Source: JAGNLA01 sp964639885 (lineage in GTDB: Bacteria > Caldisericota > Caldisericia > JAAYUI01). Taken from it: a stretch of 64,000 bases of DNA. The notes below the pieces were generated by a model, which was not told the origin of the DNA, did no database searches, and saw only the letters and a program-made list of their open reading frames with translations. Below are positions 1-8,109 of this stretch, piece by piece. The stretch's first letter is position 1, and the number at the start of each line of letters is the position of its first letter. The stretch is from the NCBI GenBank assembly GCA_964639885.1, contig CAZXEH010000001.1, forward strand, positions 62,001 to 126,000. The letters run 5' to 3'. Both the position numbers and the translations under genes were made by a program.

Positions 1-770
1 CTTTGTAAACCATGACCTAAATTTGTCCACTCTACAGATTCGATCCATTTATCACTTATTAATAATTGCCTGTCAGTAACCAGTTTTTTTGCATCAAAAT
101 CAGTTGGAAGATACTCAATATTATTGATATCAGGTATAATTTTTTTCATTTCAGATTTAAGAGAGTTAATTATTTCCAAGGCATCTGTTTCTGGGATTTC
201 TCGAATTTTCTTCAGCGCTTCGCAAATAATGACATTAATTTTTTCAGTATATGTTTTGCTGAATTTGTCATTTAAAAGTTTTCCGAGTATTGTTGTATTT
301 GCAGTATTTGTTGCTTCTTTTAATATTGGAATTGCAGATAAATATAGAATATCAAATGGAGGTTTTTTATCGACCCAATCAAACTTACCATTAACTTCCG
401 CTGTCGACTGGTAGATTTCTTTTTCACCTCCAGAATCAACCCAAATGTTTACCGTTGATCGTTTACTATTATTTCCAATATACTTACTAACATCATTTTT
501 AAGTGTTAATTTCTCTGATTCTCCTAAATTGGAAAAAGATTCTAATTCTAATAATTTTGCTTTGTAATCATCCTCTAATCTTTTATTGCATATATCTGTT
601 ATTTCAAAAATACCTTTGTTAAATGCTTTATTTAGTGCAGTCATTATATTGCTTTTACCAGAATTATTTTTCCCTATCAATATCGTTTGATTACTAAGGA
701 ATATTTCTAATTTATCTATTGTTCTAAAATTGTTTATTTCAATATGAATGTTATCCTCGGGATTGTCCAT
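1..770 (-). CDS. OLD-family/AAA15-type ATPase, C-terminus cut by the window edge
   Basis: The reading frame starts at ATG 770, after a GGAGG site four bases upstream, and stays open to base 1, so about 256 residues of the N-terminal part are present. Residues 33-40 read GKNNSGKS, a Walker A motif following an LxxxNFRxIDKLEIFLSNQTILIG start, the typical opening of OLD-type and RecF/SMC-like ATPases. Near the edge LGHGLQ resembles the ABC signature of that family. OLD proteins usually carry a C-terminal TOPRIM nuclease and many act in phage defence (for example GajA), but that part lies outside the window. The gene is clearly richer in A+T than the kbl-tdh genes beside it, which suggests horizontal acquisition. 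Function beyond ATP binding is inference. Confidence 0.75.
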   Translation of the reverse strand, partial: MDNPEDNIHIEINNFRTIDKLEIFLSNQTILIGKNNSGKSNIMTALNKAFNKGIFEITDICNKRLEDDYKAKLLELESFSNLGESEKLTLKNDVSKYIGNNSKRSTVNIWVDSGGEKEIYQSTAEVNGKFDWVDKKPPFDILYLSAIPILKEATNTANTTILGKLLNDKFSKTYTEKINVIICEALKKIREIPETDALEIINSLKSEMKKIIPDINNIEYLPTDFDAKKLVTDRQLLISDKWIESVEWTNLGHGLQ

Positions 771-796
771 ACAGCCTCCACAATGTTTATAAACAA

Positions 797-828
797 AATC
801 CCCGAAGATTTCAATACCCTCGGGGATT
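797..828 (-). terminator. Rho-independent terminator after kbl
   Basis: A perfect 9-bp stem (AATCCCCGA paired with TCGGGGATT) with a 14-base loop. Read on the minus strand the stem is followed by TTTTGTTT, so it ends the tdh-kbl transcript and separates it from the ATPase gene transcribed in the same direction. Confidence 0.8.
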
Positions 829-871
829 GGCAAATGTTTCCAAAAATGTCGGTTTGTGCTATGTTATCTCG

Positions 872-2122
872 TCACAGCCCGTACTTCTCGATGATCTGAT
901 CCTTGGTTTTGCCAAGAATGCCGTACTTTTGGCCGATTTTGGTGAAGGCGTTTATGGCCTTGTCGAGATGCTCCATCTCGTGGCCGGCTGAAATCTGAAC
1001 CCTGATGCGTGCAAGACCCTTGCCAACGACCGGATAGTAGAAGCCGATGACGTAGATGCCTTCGCTGTAGAGGTCTGCGGCGAAGTCCTGGGCGAGCTTT
1101 GCGTTGTAGAGCATGATTGGGACGATGGGATGGACGCCTGGCCTGATGTCGAATCCGGCTGATGTCATCTTTTCCCTGAAGTACTTTGTGTTTCTTTCCA
1201 GCTTGTCGCGGCGCTCGGTGGTGGTTGAGAGAAGGTCGATGACCTTGAGCGCTGCAGCGGCGACCACTGGCGGGATCGTGTTTGAGAACAGGTATGGGCG
1301 CGATCTCTGGCGAAGGAGGTCGATGATCTCTTTCCTGCCCGAGGTTGCTCCGCCTGAGGCTCCGCCAAGGGCTTTGCCAAGGGTGGTTGTGATGACGTCG
1401 ATTCTGCCCATCACGCCGTTGTGCTCATGGGTTCCGCGGCCGGTTTTGCCCATGAAGCCTGTTGCGTGGGAGTCGTCAACCATGGTCATGCAGTCGTACT
1501 TGTCGGCAATGTCGCAGATTTCCTTGAGTTTTGCGACGTCGCCATCCATGGAGAACACGCCGTCTGTTGCGATCATGATGAACCTTACGCCGTCAGCCCT
1601 GGCCTGCTTGCACTTTTCCTCGCAGTCGGCCATGTCGTTGTGCTTGTAGACATAGCGTTTTGCCTTTGAAAGCCTCATGCCGTCGATGATTGAGGCGTGG
1701 TTGAGCTCTTCGGTGACGATTGCGTCCTCTTCCTTGAGCAGCGTTTCAAAAAGTCCGCCGTTTGCGTCAAAGCACGAGGAGTAGAGGATTGTGTCTTCGG
1801 TGCCCAGGAACTCTGAAATCTTTTTTTCAAGCTGTTTGTGGATGTCCTGGGTTCCGCAGATGAAACGGACTGAGCTGAGGCCGTAGCCCCTGTAGTCCAG
1901 ACCTTCGTGGGCTGCCTTGATGACGTCGGGGTGGGATGAGAGGCCAAGGTAGTTGTTGGCGCAGAAGTTGAGGGTTTCCTTGATCGGTGCGTCTTCAGGG
2001 AAGCGAACCTTGATGTCTGCCGCCTGTTCGGAAACGATCACCCTTTCATTCTTCCAAAGGCCGGCATCCTTGATTCCGGCAAGCTCTTTTGTGAGGAATT
2101 CTTTCACTTTGCTGTATGCCAT
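872..2122 (-). CDS. kbl: Glycine C-acetyltransferase (2-amino-3-ketobutyrate CoA ligase)
   Basis: This PLP enzyme of the alpha-oxoamine synthase family splits 2-amino-3-ketobutyrate with CoA into glycine and acetyl-CoA, the second step of threonine catabolism. The 416-residue protein shows the cofactor lysine in TTLGKALGGASGG (Lys250), the DDSHA motif at 216-220 that contacts the PLP ring, and NHASIIDG at 141-148. The length is close to the usual ~400. It lies 12 bases downstream of tdh on the same strand with an AAGGAG site before the ATG, so the two form an operon that channels the unstable intermediate. A terminator follows at 797-828. The product glycine could feed the glycine cleavage system, of which gcvT is present at 52.9 kb. 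Confidence 0.96.
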   Translation of the reverse strand: MAYSKVKEFLTKELAGIKDAGLWKNERVIVSEQAADIKVRFPEDAPIKETLNFCANNYLGLSSHPDVIKAAHEGLDYRGYGLSSVRFICGTQDIHKQLEKKISEFLGTEDTILYSSCFDANGGLFETLLKEEDAIVTEELNHASIIDGMRLSKAKRYVYKHNDMADCEEKCKQARADGVRFIMIATDGVFSMDGDVAKLKEICDIADKYDCMTMVDDSHATGFMGKTGRGTHEHNGVMGRIDVITTTLGKALGGASGGATSGRKEIIDLLRQRSRPYLFSNTIPPVVAAAALKVIDLLSTTTERRDKLERNTKYFREKMTSAGFDIRPGVHPIVPIMLYNAKLAQDFAADLYSEGIYVIGFYYPVVGKGLARIRVQISAGHEMEHLDKAINAFTKIGQKYGILGKTKDQIIEKYGL

Positions 2123-2134
2123 CTGGATTCTCCT

Positions 2135-3241
2135 TTACATGCCCATGCGCTTCTTGGCGGCTGCAAGCTCGTTTTTGTCCGGGAAGAGGACGATTTTTGC
2201 ACATTCCCTCGGGTTTGCCGTCAGAAGGTCGAAGGCAGTCTTGTAATCTTCGAGTGCGAACATGTGGGTTATGACCGGTTTAATGTCGAGTTTTCCTGAT
2301 GAGAGCATCATTCCGTTCCTGTACCATGTGTCAAAGATTTTTCTGCCGTTGATGCCGTGAATCTGGATTCCTTTGAACACGATTCCGTCGTTGTAGTCGA
2401 TGTTTGTGATGGACTGGCTCAGAACTCCGAATGCCGAGACCCTTCCGCCTTTCCTGACCATTTTCAGGCAGTCGTCAATGGCTGATGCAGCACCGGCCAT
2501 TTCGAGGGCAACATCCACGCCGAAGCCGTCAGTGCCGTCCAGAACTGTCTGGAGTCTCTGCTTTGCGTCTTCCTTGAGGATGTTCATCTGGACATCAGCG
2601 CCCATGATTTTTCCGATTTTGAGGTTATATTCGGCCATGCCAACCTGGAAGATTTTGGATGCGCCGGCAGCTTTTGCGATTCCGACAGCGAAGAGTGCTA
2701 TTGGGCCGTCACCGACGATGAGGACTCTCTTGCCATAAATGTCGTGATCCTCGCCAAGCGTGCAGTAGCAGGCGTTTCCGAGCGGTTCCTGTACTGAGGC
2801 AAGCTCTGGTGAGAGCGACTTGTCATTCTTCCAGAGAACGATTTCCGGGGCGGCGATGTATTCGGCAAAGCAACCGTTTGTGTCCACGCCCAGAATCTTC
2901 ATGTTCTTTCCCACATGAAGCACACCCAGCATTGAGGTTAAATCAGCCGGGTCGTAGATGTGGGTTTCACAGCTCACGTAGTCTCCAACCTTGATGCGGT
3001 TGCAGTACGGGCCGACTTCCACAACTTCTCCGCTGCATTCGTGGCCAAGTGTTTGTGGCAGCTTCTTTTCGCCAATTCTTCCCTGTGACCATGGGTCCCA
3101 GTTCCAGATGTGGACGTCTGTTCCGCAGATTGACGTTGCCTTTACCTTGATGAGCACCCAACCCGGTGCAAGTTTGTCTGGTACCGGAACATCAAGAAAC
3201 TCTGCTCCGACCGCTGGTTTTGTTTTTACTACGGCTCTCAT
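2135..3241 (-). CDS. tdh: L-threonine 3-dehydrogenase (MDR family)
   Basis: A zinc-dependent medium-chain dehydrogenase that oxidises L-threonine to 2-amino-3-ketobutyrate with NAD+. The catalytic zinc ligands are visible: Cys39 in SICGTDVHIW, His67-Glu68 in LGHECSGE, and QEPLGNA further on. The Rossmann motif is VLIVGDGPIALFAVG. Length is 368 residues, slightly longer than the usual ~345. Unlike typical threonine dehydrogenases, the loop after ETHI that normally carries four cysteines for a structural zinc reads YDPADLTSMLGVLHVGKN and has none of them. Start ATG 3241 has an AAGGAGG site. It is the first gene of the tdh-kbl operon with a promoter at 3278-3306. Confidence 0.94.
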   Translation of the reverse strand: MRAVVKTKPAVGAEFLDVPVPDKLAPGWVLIKVKATSICGTDVHIWNWDPWSQGRIGEKKLPQTLGHECSGEVVEVGPYCNRIKVGDYVSCETHIYDPADLTSMLGVLHVGKNMKILGVDTNGCFAEYIAAPEIVLWKNDKSLSPELASVQEPLGNACYCTLGEDHDIYGKRVLIVGDGPIALFAVGIAKAAGASKIFQVGMAEYNLKIGKIMGADVQMNILKEDAKQRLQTVLDGTDGFGVDVALEMAGAASAIDDCLKMVRKGGRVSAFGVLSQSITNIDYNDGIVFKGIQIHGINGRKIFDTWYRNGMMLSSGKLDIKPVITHMFALEDYKTAFDLLTANPRECAKIVLFPDKNELAAAKKRMGM

Positions 3242-3277
3242 GAATCCTCCTTGTGCTTTTCTTTTTCAAACATCAAA

Positions 3278-3306
3278 TTGATATGACCAGAGCTTGATTA
3301 AGTCAA
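3278..3306 (-). promoter_or_regulatory. Promoter of tdh-kbl
   Basis: On the minus strand TTGACT (3306-3301), a 17-base spacer and TATCAA (3283-3278) precede tdh by about 37 bases, leaving room for the AAGGAGG site. The match is good but no transcript data are available. Confidence 0.55.
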
Positions 3307-3375
3307 GTTAACTGCGGTTGTTTTTAAAAGTAGGGTAAGCCTTGACCGGCCACTATGCAAATTCTAAATAAGAAT

Positions 3376-3381
3376 TATAAT
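3376..3381 (+). promoter_or_regulatory. -10 box (TATAAT) six bases before the DUF4388 gene
   Basis: A perfect TATAAT followed by CAAAAC and then ATG 3388. Initiation about seven bases downstream of the box would place the transcript start at or next to the A of the start codon, giving a leaderless mRNA. The -35 region is weak (TATGCA at 16 bases). Confidence 0.45.
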
Positions 3382-3387
3382 CAAAAC

Positions 3388-4431
3388 ATGATTGCCGGCG
3401 AAGTCAGAGGGGATGGTATTGTCGATCTGATCAGTTTTGTTTTGCAAAAAGGCAAATCAGGGATCCTTCATGTTGAAAACGATGTCATCGATGGACAAAT
3501 TTATATAAGCGACTGGATTATCACTGGGGCTAAAACGTCGAATTTTGAAGGGAAAGAAGCCTTTCTAGAGATTTTCCGTGCTGACAATCTGCGGTTCCAT
3601 TTTGAGGAAACATCGAAAACACTGAAAAATATTGGTTTGTCATTCAAGGAACTGATTCAGGAATCATCACATGGGAGACTCAGACAAACAATCAACGCAA
3701 CAGATATAGTTAAATCAACAAGTGGCTTCAATCCTGACCTGATCACTGACATGCAAAAAAAGAAACTGGCCATTGATGCCAAAAACGGCGAATTTGTCCA
3801 GAATCTTCTGAGGAAGAACGACGGTTCACGGGCAGAGATAATGGACTTGATCTGTGAACTGACCGTCGAAAATGCAATAAGTCTTGCCAGAACAGACAGT
3901 CTGAAATCATTCTTTCTGTTTCCAAAAAATGTACCGATGAGGCTGGACGAGAAGGAGACATCACTTTTCAGGCTCATCTATCCAGGGATGGCCGTTGTTG
4001 ATCTGATAGAAAAAACATGCATACCGCCAAAACTACTTGGAGACAGCATTACATGGATGGTTGTGAAAAATGCTCTGACCATCTGCGATCAGAATGGACG
4101 TGTGGTGGAGCCAAGGGTTATCCGTCTTGGTTTGTCGCTAACCAGCGATGAAAGCTCATCAAGCCTGATTGTGATTTCAGACAGGGCCTTCGGAAGCAAA
4201 GCTGGTCAGGTGAAAGTTGATCCAATGCAGGTTTCTTTCTGGCAGCAGGCGATGCAGGGATCCAGAGTGCCTGTCATAAGAATTGAATCCGAGAGAAACT
4301 CTTTGACTGTATCCTGTGAGACAGGCCGGAATCTGCTTGGTCGAATCGCTCTCCATCCTCAAGATATTGACAGACTCGGGCTTTTTGACGGCGATGATGC
4401 GATGTGCACCCCTGTCGATGTCGACATATAG
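3388..4431 (+). CDS. DUF4388-domain protein, cytoplasmic, possible signalling component
   Basis: The 347-residue product begins MIAGEVRGDGIVDLISFVLQ and continues KGKSGILHVEN, which matches the beginning of DUF4388 (PatA-like N-terminal) domains found in bacterial signalling proteins, often beside kinases and receivers. The remaining ~250 residues are not recognised, and no membrane segment or signal peptide is seen. The frame also opens 11 codons earlier at ATG 3355, but neither start has a ribosome-binding site. I choose 3388 because the conserved domain starts there and a TATAAT box lies six bases upstream. The gene is monocistronic as far as can be seen. A Ser/Thr kinase (32.2 kb) and a degenerate receiver protein (44.5 kb) elsewhere in the window could be partners, but this is speculation. 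Confidence 0.75.
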   Translation: MIAGEVRGDGIVDLISFVLQKGKSGILHVENDVIDGQIYISDWIITGAKTSNFEGKEAFLEIFRADNLRFHFEETSKTLKNIGLSFKELIQESSHGRLRQTINATDIVKSTSGFNPDLITDMQKKKLAIDAKNGEFVQNLLRKNDGSRAEIMDLICELTVENAISLARTDSLKSFFLFPKNVPMRLDEKETSLFRLIYPGMAVVDLIEKTCIPPKLLGDSITWMVVKNALTICDQNGRVVEPRVIRLGLSLTSDESSSSLIVISDRAFGSKAGQVKVDPMQVSFWQQAMQGSRVPVIRIESERNSLTVSCETGRNLLGRIALHPQDIDRLGLFDGDDAMCTPVDVDI

Positions 4432-4509
4432 CCCGGCATTTAACCTAAAGAAATGAACCTTTGTTTTGTTAAATGATATGAATATTGAATATTCACCAAG
4501 GAGATAAGA

Positions 4510-4923
4510 ATGAAGAGAATGCTTGCCTGTGCAATGTTGCTTGCGGTAGTTTCCGTTGGCTGTTCAAATGCCAGTTCATCTGATGTGAGTCTTTCGGGTA
4601 CCAACTGGAAGTTGGTGGGCTGGTCAATAAGCTCACAACATCCGTCCAGTTTTGAGATCACCGCAAATTTTGATGAGAAGATGGTTGCTGGAAAGTCGGC
4701 CGTAAACCAGTACAGCGGCACATACGAGCTTTCTGGAGATGGAAAAATCACCCTTGGCCCGCTGATGTCCACAGAAATGGCTGGGTCTGAAGAGGACATG
4801 AGAGCTGAAAACAACTATATAAACCTTCTGACTTCAGTAAAGAAATTCGCGATTGAAAACGGCCAGCTTTTGATGACAGATGAAAACGGCAATCAACTGC
4901 TCATCTTCTCGAAAGCGGAGTAG
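4510..4923 (+). CDS. META-domain (HslJ-like) lipoprotein
   Basis: This is a 137-residue protein with a lipoprotein signal peptide ending in VSVGC (Cys18) and a single META domain: GTNWKLVGW, then FEITANFDEKMVAGKSAVNQYSG and ITLGPLMSTEMAGSEE, the usual W-L, G-x-N-x-Y-G-like and T-x-M-A-C/G landmarks. The family includes E. coli HslJ and many secreted proteins of unknown role. The start ATG follows AAGGAGATAAGA. It converges on the HIT gene, with only six bases between the stop codons. The biochemical function is unknown; an envelope location is inferred from the lipobox. Confidence 0.82.
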   Translation: MKRMLACAMLLAVVSVGCSNASSSDVSLSGTNWKLVGWSISSQHPSSFEITANFDEKMVAGKSAVNQYSGTYELSGDGKITLGPLMSTEMAGSEEDMRAENNYINLLTSVKKFAIENGQLLMTDENGNQLLIFSKAE

Positions 4924-4929
4924 TCAGCT

Positions 4930-5409
4930 TTAGAATTTTATTGCCGGCTTGAGCTGTTTGTAAATCTCTTCCAGACTTGTCGGGTGAATTTTTACTTCAC
5001 CTATTACCGGCATGAAGTTTGCATCACCGTCCCATCTTGGAACGATATGAACGTGGATATGATCGGCAATTCCTGCGCCAGCCACTTTTCCAAGGTTCAT
5101 TCCAATGTTGAAGCCATCCGGTTCGAGAGTCGCCGAAATGACCTTGGTCATCTCTCTGGCAACCTTGAATATTTCGCAGGTCTCTTCGTCTGTGAGATCT
5201 GCAATCGAGCTGACGTGGCGGTTTGGAATGACCATGCAGTGGCCGGTTGTGTATGGGTACAAATTGAGGATGACAAAGCAATTTTTGCCTCTCCAGAGCA
5301 CAAAATTCCTCTCATCCTGATTTTCCGAAACTGCCTTGCAAAACACGCATTTGTCAGGCTTTGGCGATTTGATGAAAGCCATGCGCCAGGGTGTGAAGAT
5401 GCTCTTCAC
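4930..5409 (-). CDS. HIT-family nucleotide hydrolase or phosphorylase
   Basis: The 159-residue protein has the histidine triad HIHVHIVPRWD near residue 120 and an N-terminal FTPWRMAFIKSPK followed by KCVFCKA (Cys21, Cys24). This arrangement resembles the actinobacterial Ap4A phosphorylase-like branch of HIT proteins more than Hint. HIT proteins split dinucleoside polyphosphates or nucleoside phosphoramidates; the exact substrate cannot be read from the sequence. It is the last gene of the polyprenyl synthetase-PduL-M48-like-BMC operon and overlaps the BMC gene by four bases, so translation is coupled. Confidence 0.9.
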   Translation of the reverse strand: MKSIFTPWRMAFIKSPKPDKCVFCKAVSENQDERNFVLWRGKNCFVILNLYPYTTGHCMVIPNRHVSSIADLTDEETCEIFKVAREMTKVISATLEPDGFNIGMNLGKVAGAGIADHIHVHIVPRWDGDANFMPVIGEVKIHPTSLEEIYKQLKPAIKF

Positions 5410-5927
5410 GACCCCTTTCCTTCAATGGTTGAGATGTCCTTCATGTGAATGTGGGTGGCAAGGCTGATTGATTTTGCGATTGTCAGAGCGTTTTCAACGG
5501 CTGTTTTTCTGCCGCAGAGAACAAACAGGGACTTCATGCCGTTTCCACCTGCAAGCTGAACTTCGCTGGCTTCAACTCCCTGAACTTCCATCGCTGCATT
5601 GAGTGCTGCAATTGTCGCCTGGATGCCGATGGTTTCAAAGATGCCTGTGTATTCACATCTCGTTGACATCCTCTGGCTTGTTAGCGCTCCTATTGTTTTG
5701 GAATTGATGCCTCTGATATGGGCGATGTTTGAAACATCTTTTGTCGGATATTCGGCGAGTTTCTCGAACAGCCTCAAAAGTTGGTCTTCCTCACCGAAAG
5801 CGACAATCTTGGGCGGAAGCAGCGAACGGTCAATTGTCGGAATGACGGTGAGCCCACTTCTTGCTATGGTCTCCCTGACCTTTTGTCTGTCCGCCCGTGA
5901 GTTTGTTTGAATGATAGCTATGTCCAT
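5406..5927 (-). CDS. Protein with a C-terminal bacterial-microcompartment (BMC) domain
   Basis: The product has 173 residues. Residues 92-160 align by eye with BMC shell proteins: YTGIFETIGIQATIAALNAA matches the G-M-I-E-T-x-G and A-A-D-A-M pattern, and the following GVEASEVQLAGGNGMKS and VLCGRKTAVENALTIAK match the V-E, G-x-G and G-D-V-x-A-V-x-A-A landmarks. The first ~90 residues are not recognised. BMC proteins tile into shell sheets that enclose enzymes. The neighbour PduL is the phosphotransacylase typical of such compartments, which supports the call, but no pentameric vertex gene or second shell gene is in the window. It starts four bases downstream of the M48-like gene and overlaps the HIT gene. 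A full shell role is uncertain. Confidence 0.6.
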   Translation of the reverse strand: MDIAIIQTNSRADRQKVRETIARSGLTVIPTIDRSLLPPKIVAFGEEDQLLRLFEKLAEYPTKDVSNIAHIRGINSKTIGALTSQRMSTRCEYTGIFETIGIQATIAALNAAMEVQGVEASEVQLAGGNGMKSLFVLCGRKTAVENALTIAKSISLATHIHMKDISTIEGKGS

Positions 5928-5931
5928 TTAA

Positions 5932-7494
5932 TCAGGCCGGGTCTGTGTCGTTGAAGTAGAGATTGGCGATTGTGTCAACACCACCTTCAATGCCTTTGGC
6001 GATCCTTTCCTCTTTGTTGTAGCTGTCAACAACTTCTCCAGGGATGATTGTCTTTGCTGTCTTTGTGGCTGCAGTGGAGAACATTCTCGAGATCATGTTC
6101 ACAATCGGAGTTCCGATAACACCAAACACAGCACCGAAAGCAAGCAGCATGACGATGACGAGAAGCGGGTCACCGGTGATGCCTGAGAACCACATGAACA
6201 TCTGGCTGGCGTGAGTGAAATCGAAGGCAAACCACAGGATGAATGACAGAACTGTGAAGAGTACAACCCTGACGATTGTGAGTACAGAACCTTCACCGTT
6301 CTTGATTTTTGCAACTGCCTTCGCAACTGAGGCGTAAAGCTCCGGCTTGTCCAGCAGTGATGCCGGGACGAAGAGGTAATAGAGCATGAAGAAGCCGTAG
6401 ACTTTTGTCTCAACCGATTTGTCGCCGTCGAGCTCATAGGTGTGGATGCCAAGTGGGATGATGCTCATTCTCTTGCATATTTCCCTGATTTTGTCGGTCT
6501 TCTCATCACCGATGTCACGAGTCTGGAAAGCTCCCACAAACTCAATGAACATGATTGGAATGAGGACAGCCACTGCCGCGAAGTAAGCCATGGTGATGAT
6601 GATTGTGTCTTTAGTCTGGCCAAGCATTCCGAACAGATACATGCCAATCCATGAAGTGATGATCACCGTGAAAATCAGATAAGCGATTGAAAGCTGAGTC
6701 TCTCTGGATTTGAGCTGTCCAATCATCATCAGGACGAAAATGATTATCCAACCAAGTGTTATGACGAGTCCAAGTGCAACCCATCCTGGATAAACAAGCA
6801 GTCTGAGTGTGTTGAATACGGTCCACATGCCAAAGAGTGCAAGGAAGTTGAGGATGGCCATTGTAATGACCAGGACGATGCTTGCCGGTTCATGAGACCT
6901 TATGACTCTCTTTACGCTGTTGCCAAGGAGGGTGACCAATGCTTTTCTGACAAGGAAATAGATCGGGATGAGTATGATGGCGAGTGCTCCTGAAAGGATC
7001 CACCAGTTTGATGAGGCATGTTCGCCTGGAGCAAGTTCCGGGCTGAAAGTGATGGGGAGGAAGAACATTGTGAGCACGTACATGGCAATGAAGAAGAAGC
7101 CGAACGAGTCAATGAAAGTCGTTCTTGCCCATCTGCCAAGCACAGAAACAAATGGCATGTTGTGGATGCCGTGCTCGTATGCAAGGCTGTTTTCAACCTT
7201 CCAGTCAACAAAGAACGTGATGATGCTGTAAAGAAGATATACAAGGATTGCGAATCCGCCCCAGATGAGGAATGAGAAAGGGTAACCCCTCTCATAGGCA
7301 AGATCGCTGAGGACTCTACCAAGGCCAGTGAACAGGATGACAAGACTGAGAACGAGCCAGATGCCGAACTTGATCAGGTTCTGCTGCCATTTTTTTGTGA
7401 GGAAGCCCGGCTTATAGGGCATTTCCGGTCTTGATGTTTCCGGAATGCTGTCATTGACTGTCGTGTTTACGGGTCTGTAAATCTCTTCTTTCAT
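5932..7494 (-). CDS. Multi-pass membrane protein, degenerate M48 (Ste24-like) peptidase
   Basis: This 520-residue protein has about ten hydrophobic segments. Several stretches follow the layout of Ste24/M48 peptidases: LIPIMFIEFVGAFQTRDIGD (311-330), IREICKRMSIIPLGIHTYEL (336-355), VYGFFMLYYLFVPASLLDK (365-383) and GVIGTPIVNMISRMFSTAAT (458-477). In active enzymes the fold carries HExxH just after the LLDK-like segment and an E-x-x-x-D later. Here those places read AKAVAKIKNG (391-400) and STAAT, so no zinc site is present and the protein should be proteolytically inactive. It lies between pduL (two bases upstream) and the BMC-domain gene. A membrane anchoring or chaperone role is a guess. 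The family assignment is by eye only. Confidence 0.6.
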   Translation of the reverse strand: MKEEIYRPVNTTVNDSIPETSRPEMPYKPGFLTKKWQQNLIKFGIWLVLSLVILFTGLGRVLSDLAYERGYPFSFLIWGGFAILVYLLYSIITFFVDWKVENSLAYEHGIHNMPFVSVLGRWARTTFIDSFGFFFIAMYVLTMFFLPITFSPELAPGEHASSNWWILSGALAIILIPIYFLVRKALVTLLGNSVKRVIRSHEPASIVLVITMAILNFLALFGMWTVFNTLRLLVYPGWVALGLVITLGWIIIFVLMMIGQLKSRETQLSIAYLIFTVIITSWIGMYLFGMLGQTKDTIIITMAYFAAVAVLIPIMFIEFVGAFQTRDIGDEKTDKIREICKRMSIIPLGIHTYELDGDKSVETKVYGFFMLYYLFVPASLLDKPELYASVAKAVAKIKNGEGSVLTIVRVVLFTVLSFILWFAFDFTHASQMFMWFSGITGDPLLVIVMLLAFGAVFGVIGTPIVNMISRMFSTAATKTAKTIIPGEVVDSYNKEERIAKGIEGGVDTIANLYFNDTDPA

Positions 7495-7496
7495 TT

Positions 7497-8105
7497 CTAC
7501 CTCACTATCCTGACTTTATCGCCTGAGTTCAGCCAGGCGCCGTTTGCTTCGTCTGTGTCAACATGGAAATCTAGCGCAAAGGCAGCGTCGACTCTGATCA
7601 CTACATCTCCAACAATGGTTTTTCTTGGAGTGTTGGCGACCACCCAAACCTCTTCCTTGTCCTTGATGCCGAATTTCTCGGCTTCCGAGGTATGCATGTG
7701 GATGTGTCTGGCTGGAACAATAACACCTTTGTCAATTGTTATTTCACCGTTAGGGCCAACAATCTTGAGTCCCGGTGTGCCTTCGATGTCGCCTGAAGTT
7801 CTGAGAACAGGATCTACTCCCAGAAGGAAGGCGTCAGTTTTTGAAATTTCGACCTGCGTTGCTTTTCTTGCCGGGCCAAGGATTCTGACGTTCTTGATGG
7901 TGTTCTTCGGGCCAACAATGTCAACCTTCTCATTTGAAGCGTACTGTCCCGGCTGTGTCAGATCCTTGTAAACGGTGAGGTCGTGCCCGAAAAGTATCTG
8001 TACGTGTTCGGCTGTGAGGTGTGCGTGTCTTGCCGAGACGCCAACATTGATGTCAAGAGCGTTCTTATCGGCAAGCGTTTTTTCTACAAGTTCATTTATA
8101 TTCAT
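7497..8105 (-). CDS. pduL: PduL-type phosphate acyltransferase
   Basis: PduL enzymes exchange CoA and phosphate between acyl-CoA and acyl-phosphate, here probably acetyl- or propionyl-CoA, so that a kinase can make ATP. The two beta-barrel repeats are evident: VGVSARHAHLTAEHVQILFG near the N-terminus and VIVPARHIHMHTSEAEKFG in the second half, both with the His residues that bind zinc, followed by FHVDTDEANG. I place the start at ATG 8105 (202 residues), after a GGGG-containing site and just past the polyprenyl synthetase stop; a longer frame opens at 8138. The N-terminal helix ELVEKTLADK is short, so a strong encapsulation peptide is not obvious. PduL also replaces Pta in bacteria without microcompartments. 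Confidence 0.92.
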   Translation of the reverse strand: MNINELVEKTLADKNALDINVGVSARHAHLTAEHVQILFGHDLTVYKDLTQPGQYASNEKVDIVGPKNTIKNVRILGPARKATQVEISKTDAFLLGVDPVLRTSGDIEGTPGLKIVGPNGEITIDKGVIVPARHIHMHTSEAEKFGIKDKEEVWVVANTPRKTIVGDVVIRVDAAFALDFHVDTDEANGAWLNSGDKVRIVR

Positions 8106-8109
8106 ATCT

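Noticed and set aside
1113..1649. 178-codon open frame opposite kbl
   Set aside because: It lies wholly antisense to kbl, shows no family motif, and its frame is explained by codon bias of the real gene. Many similar antisense frames in the window were rejected on the same grounds.
6912..7343. 143-codon minus-strand frame inside the M48-like gene
   Set aside because: Ser-rich low-complexity translation in another frame of a membrane-protein gene; no start site or motif.
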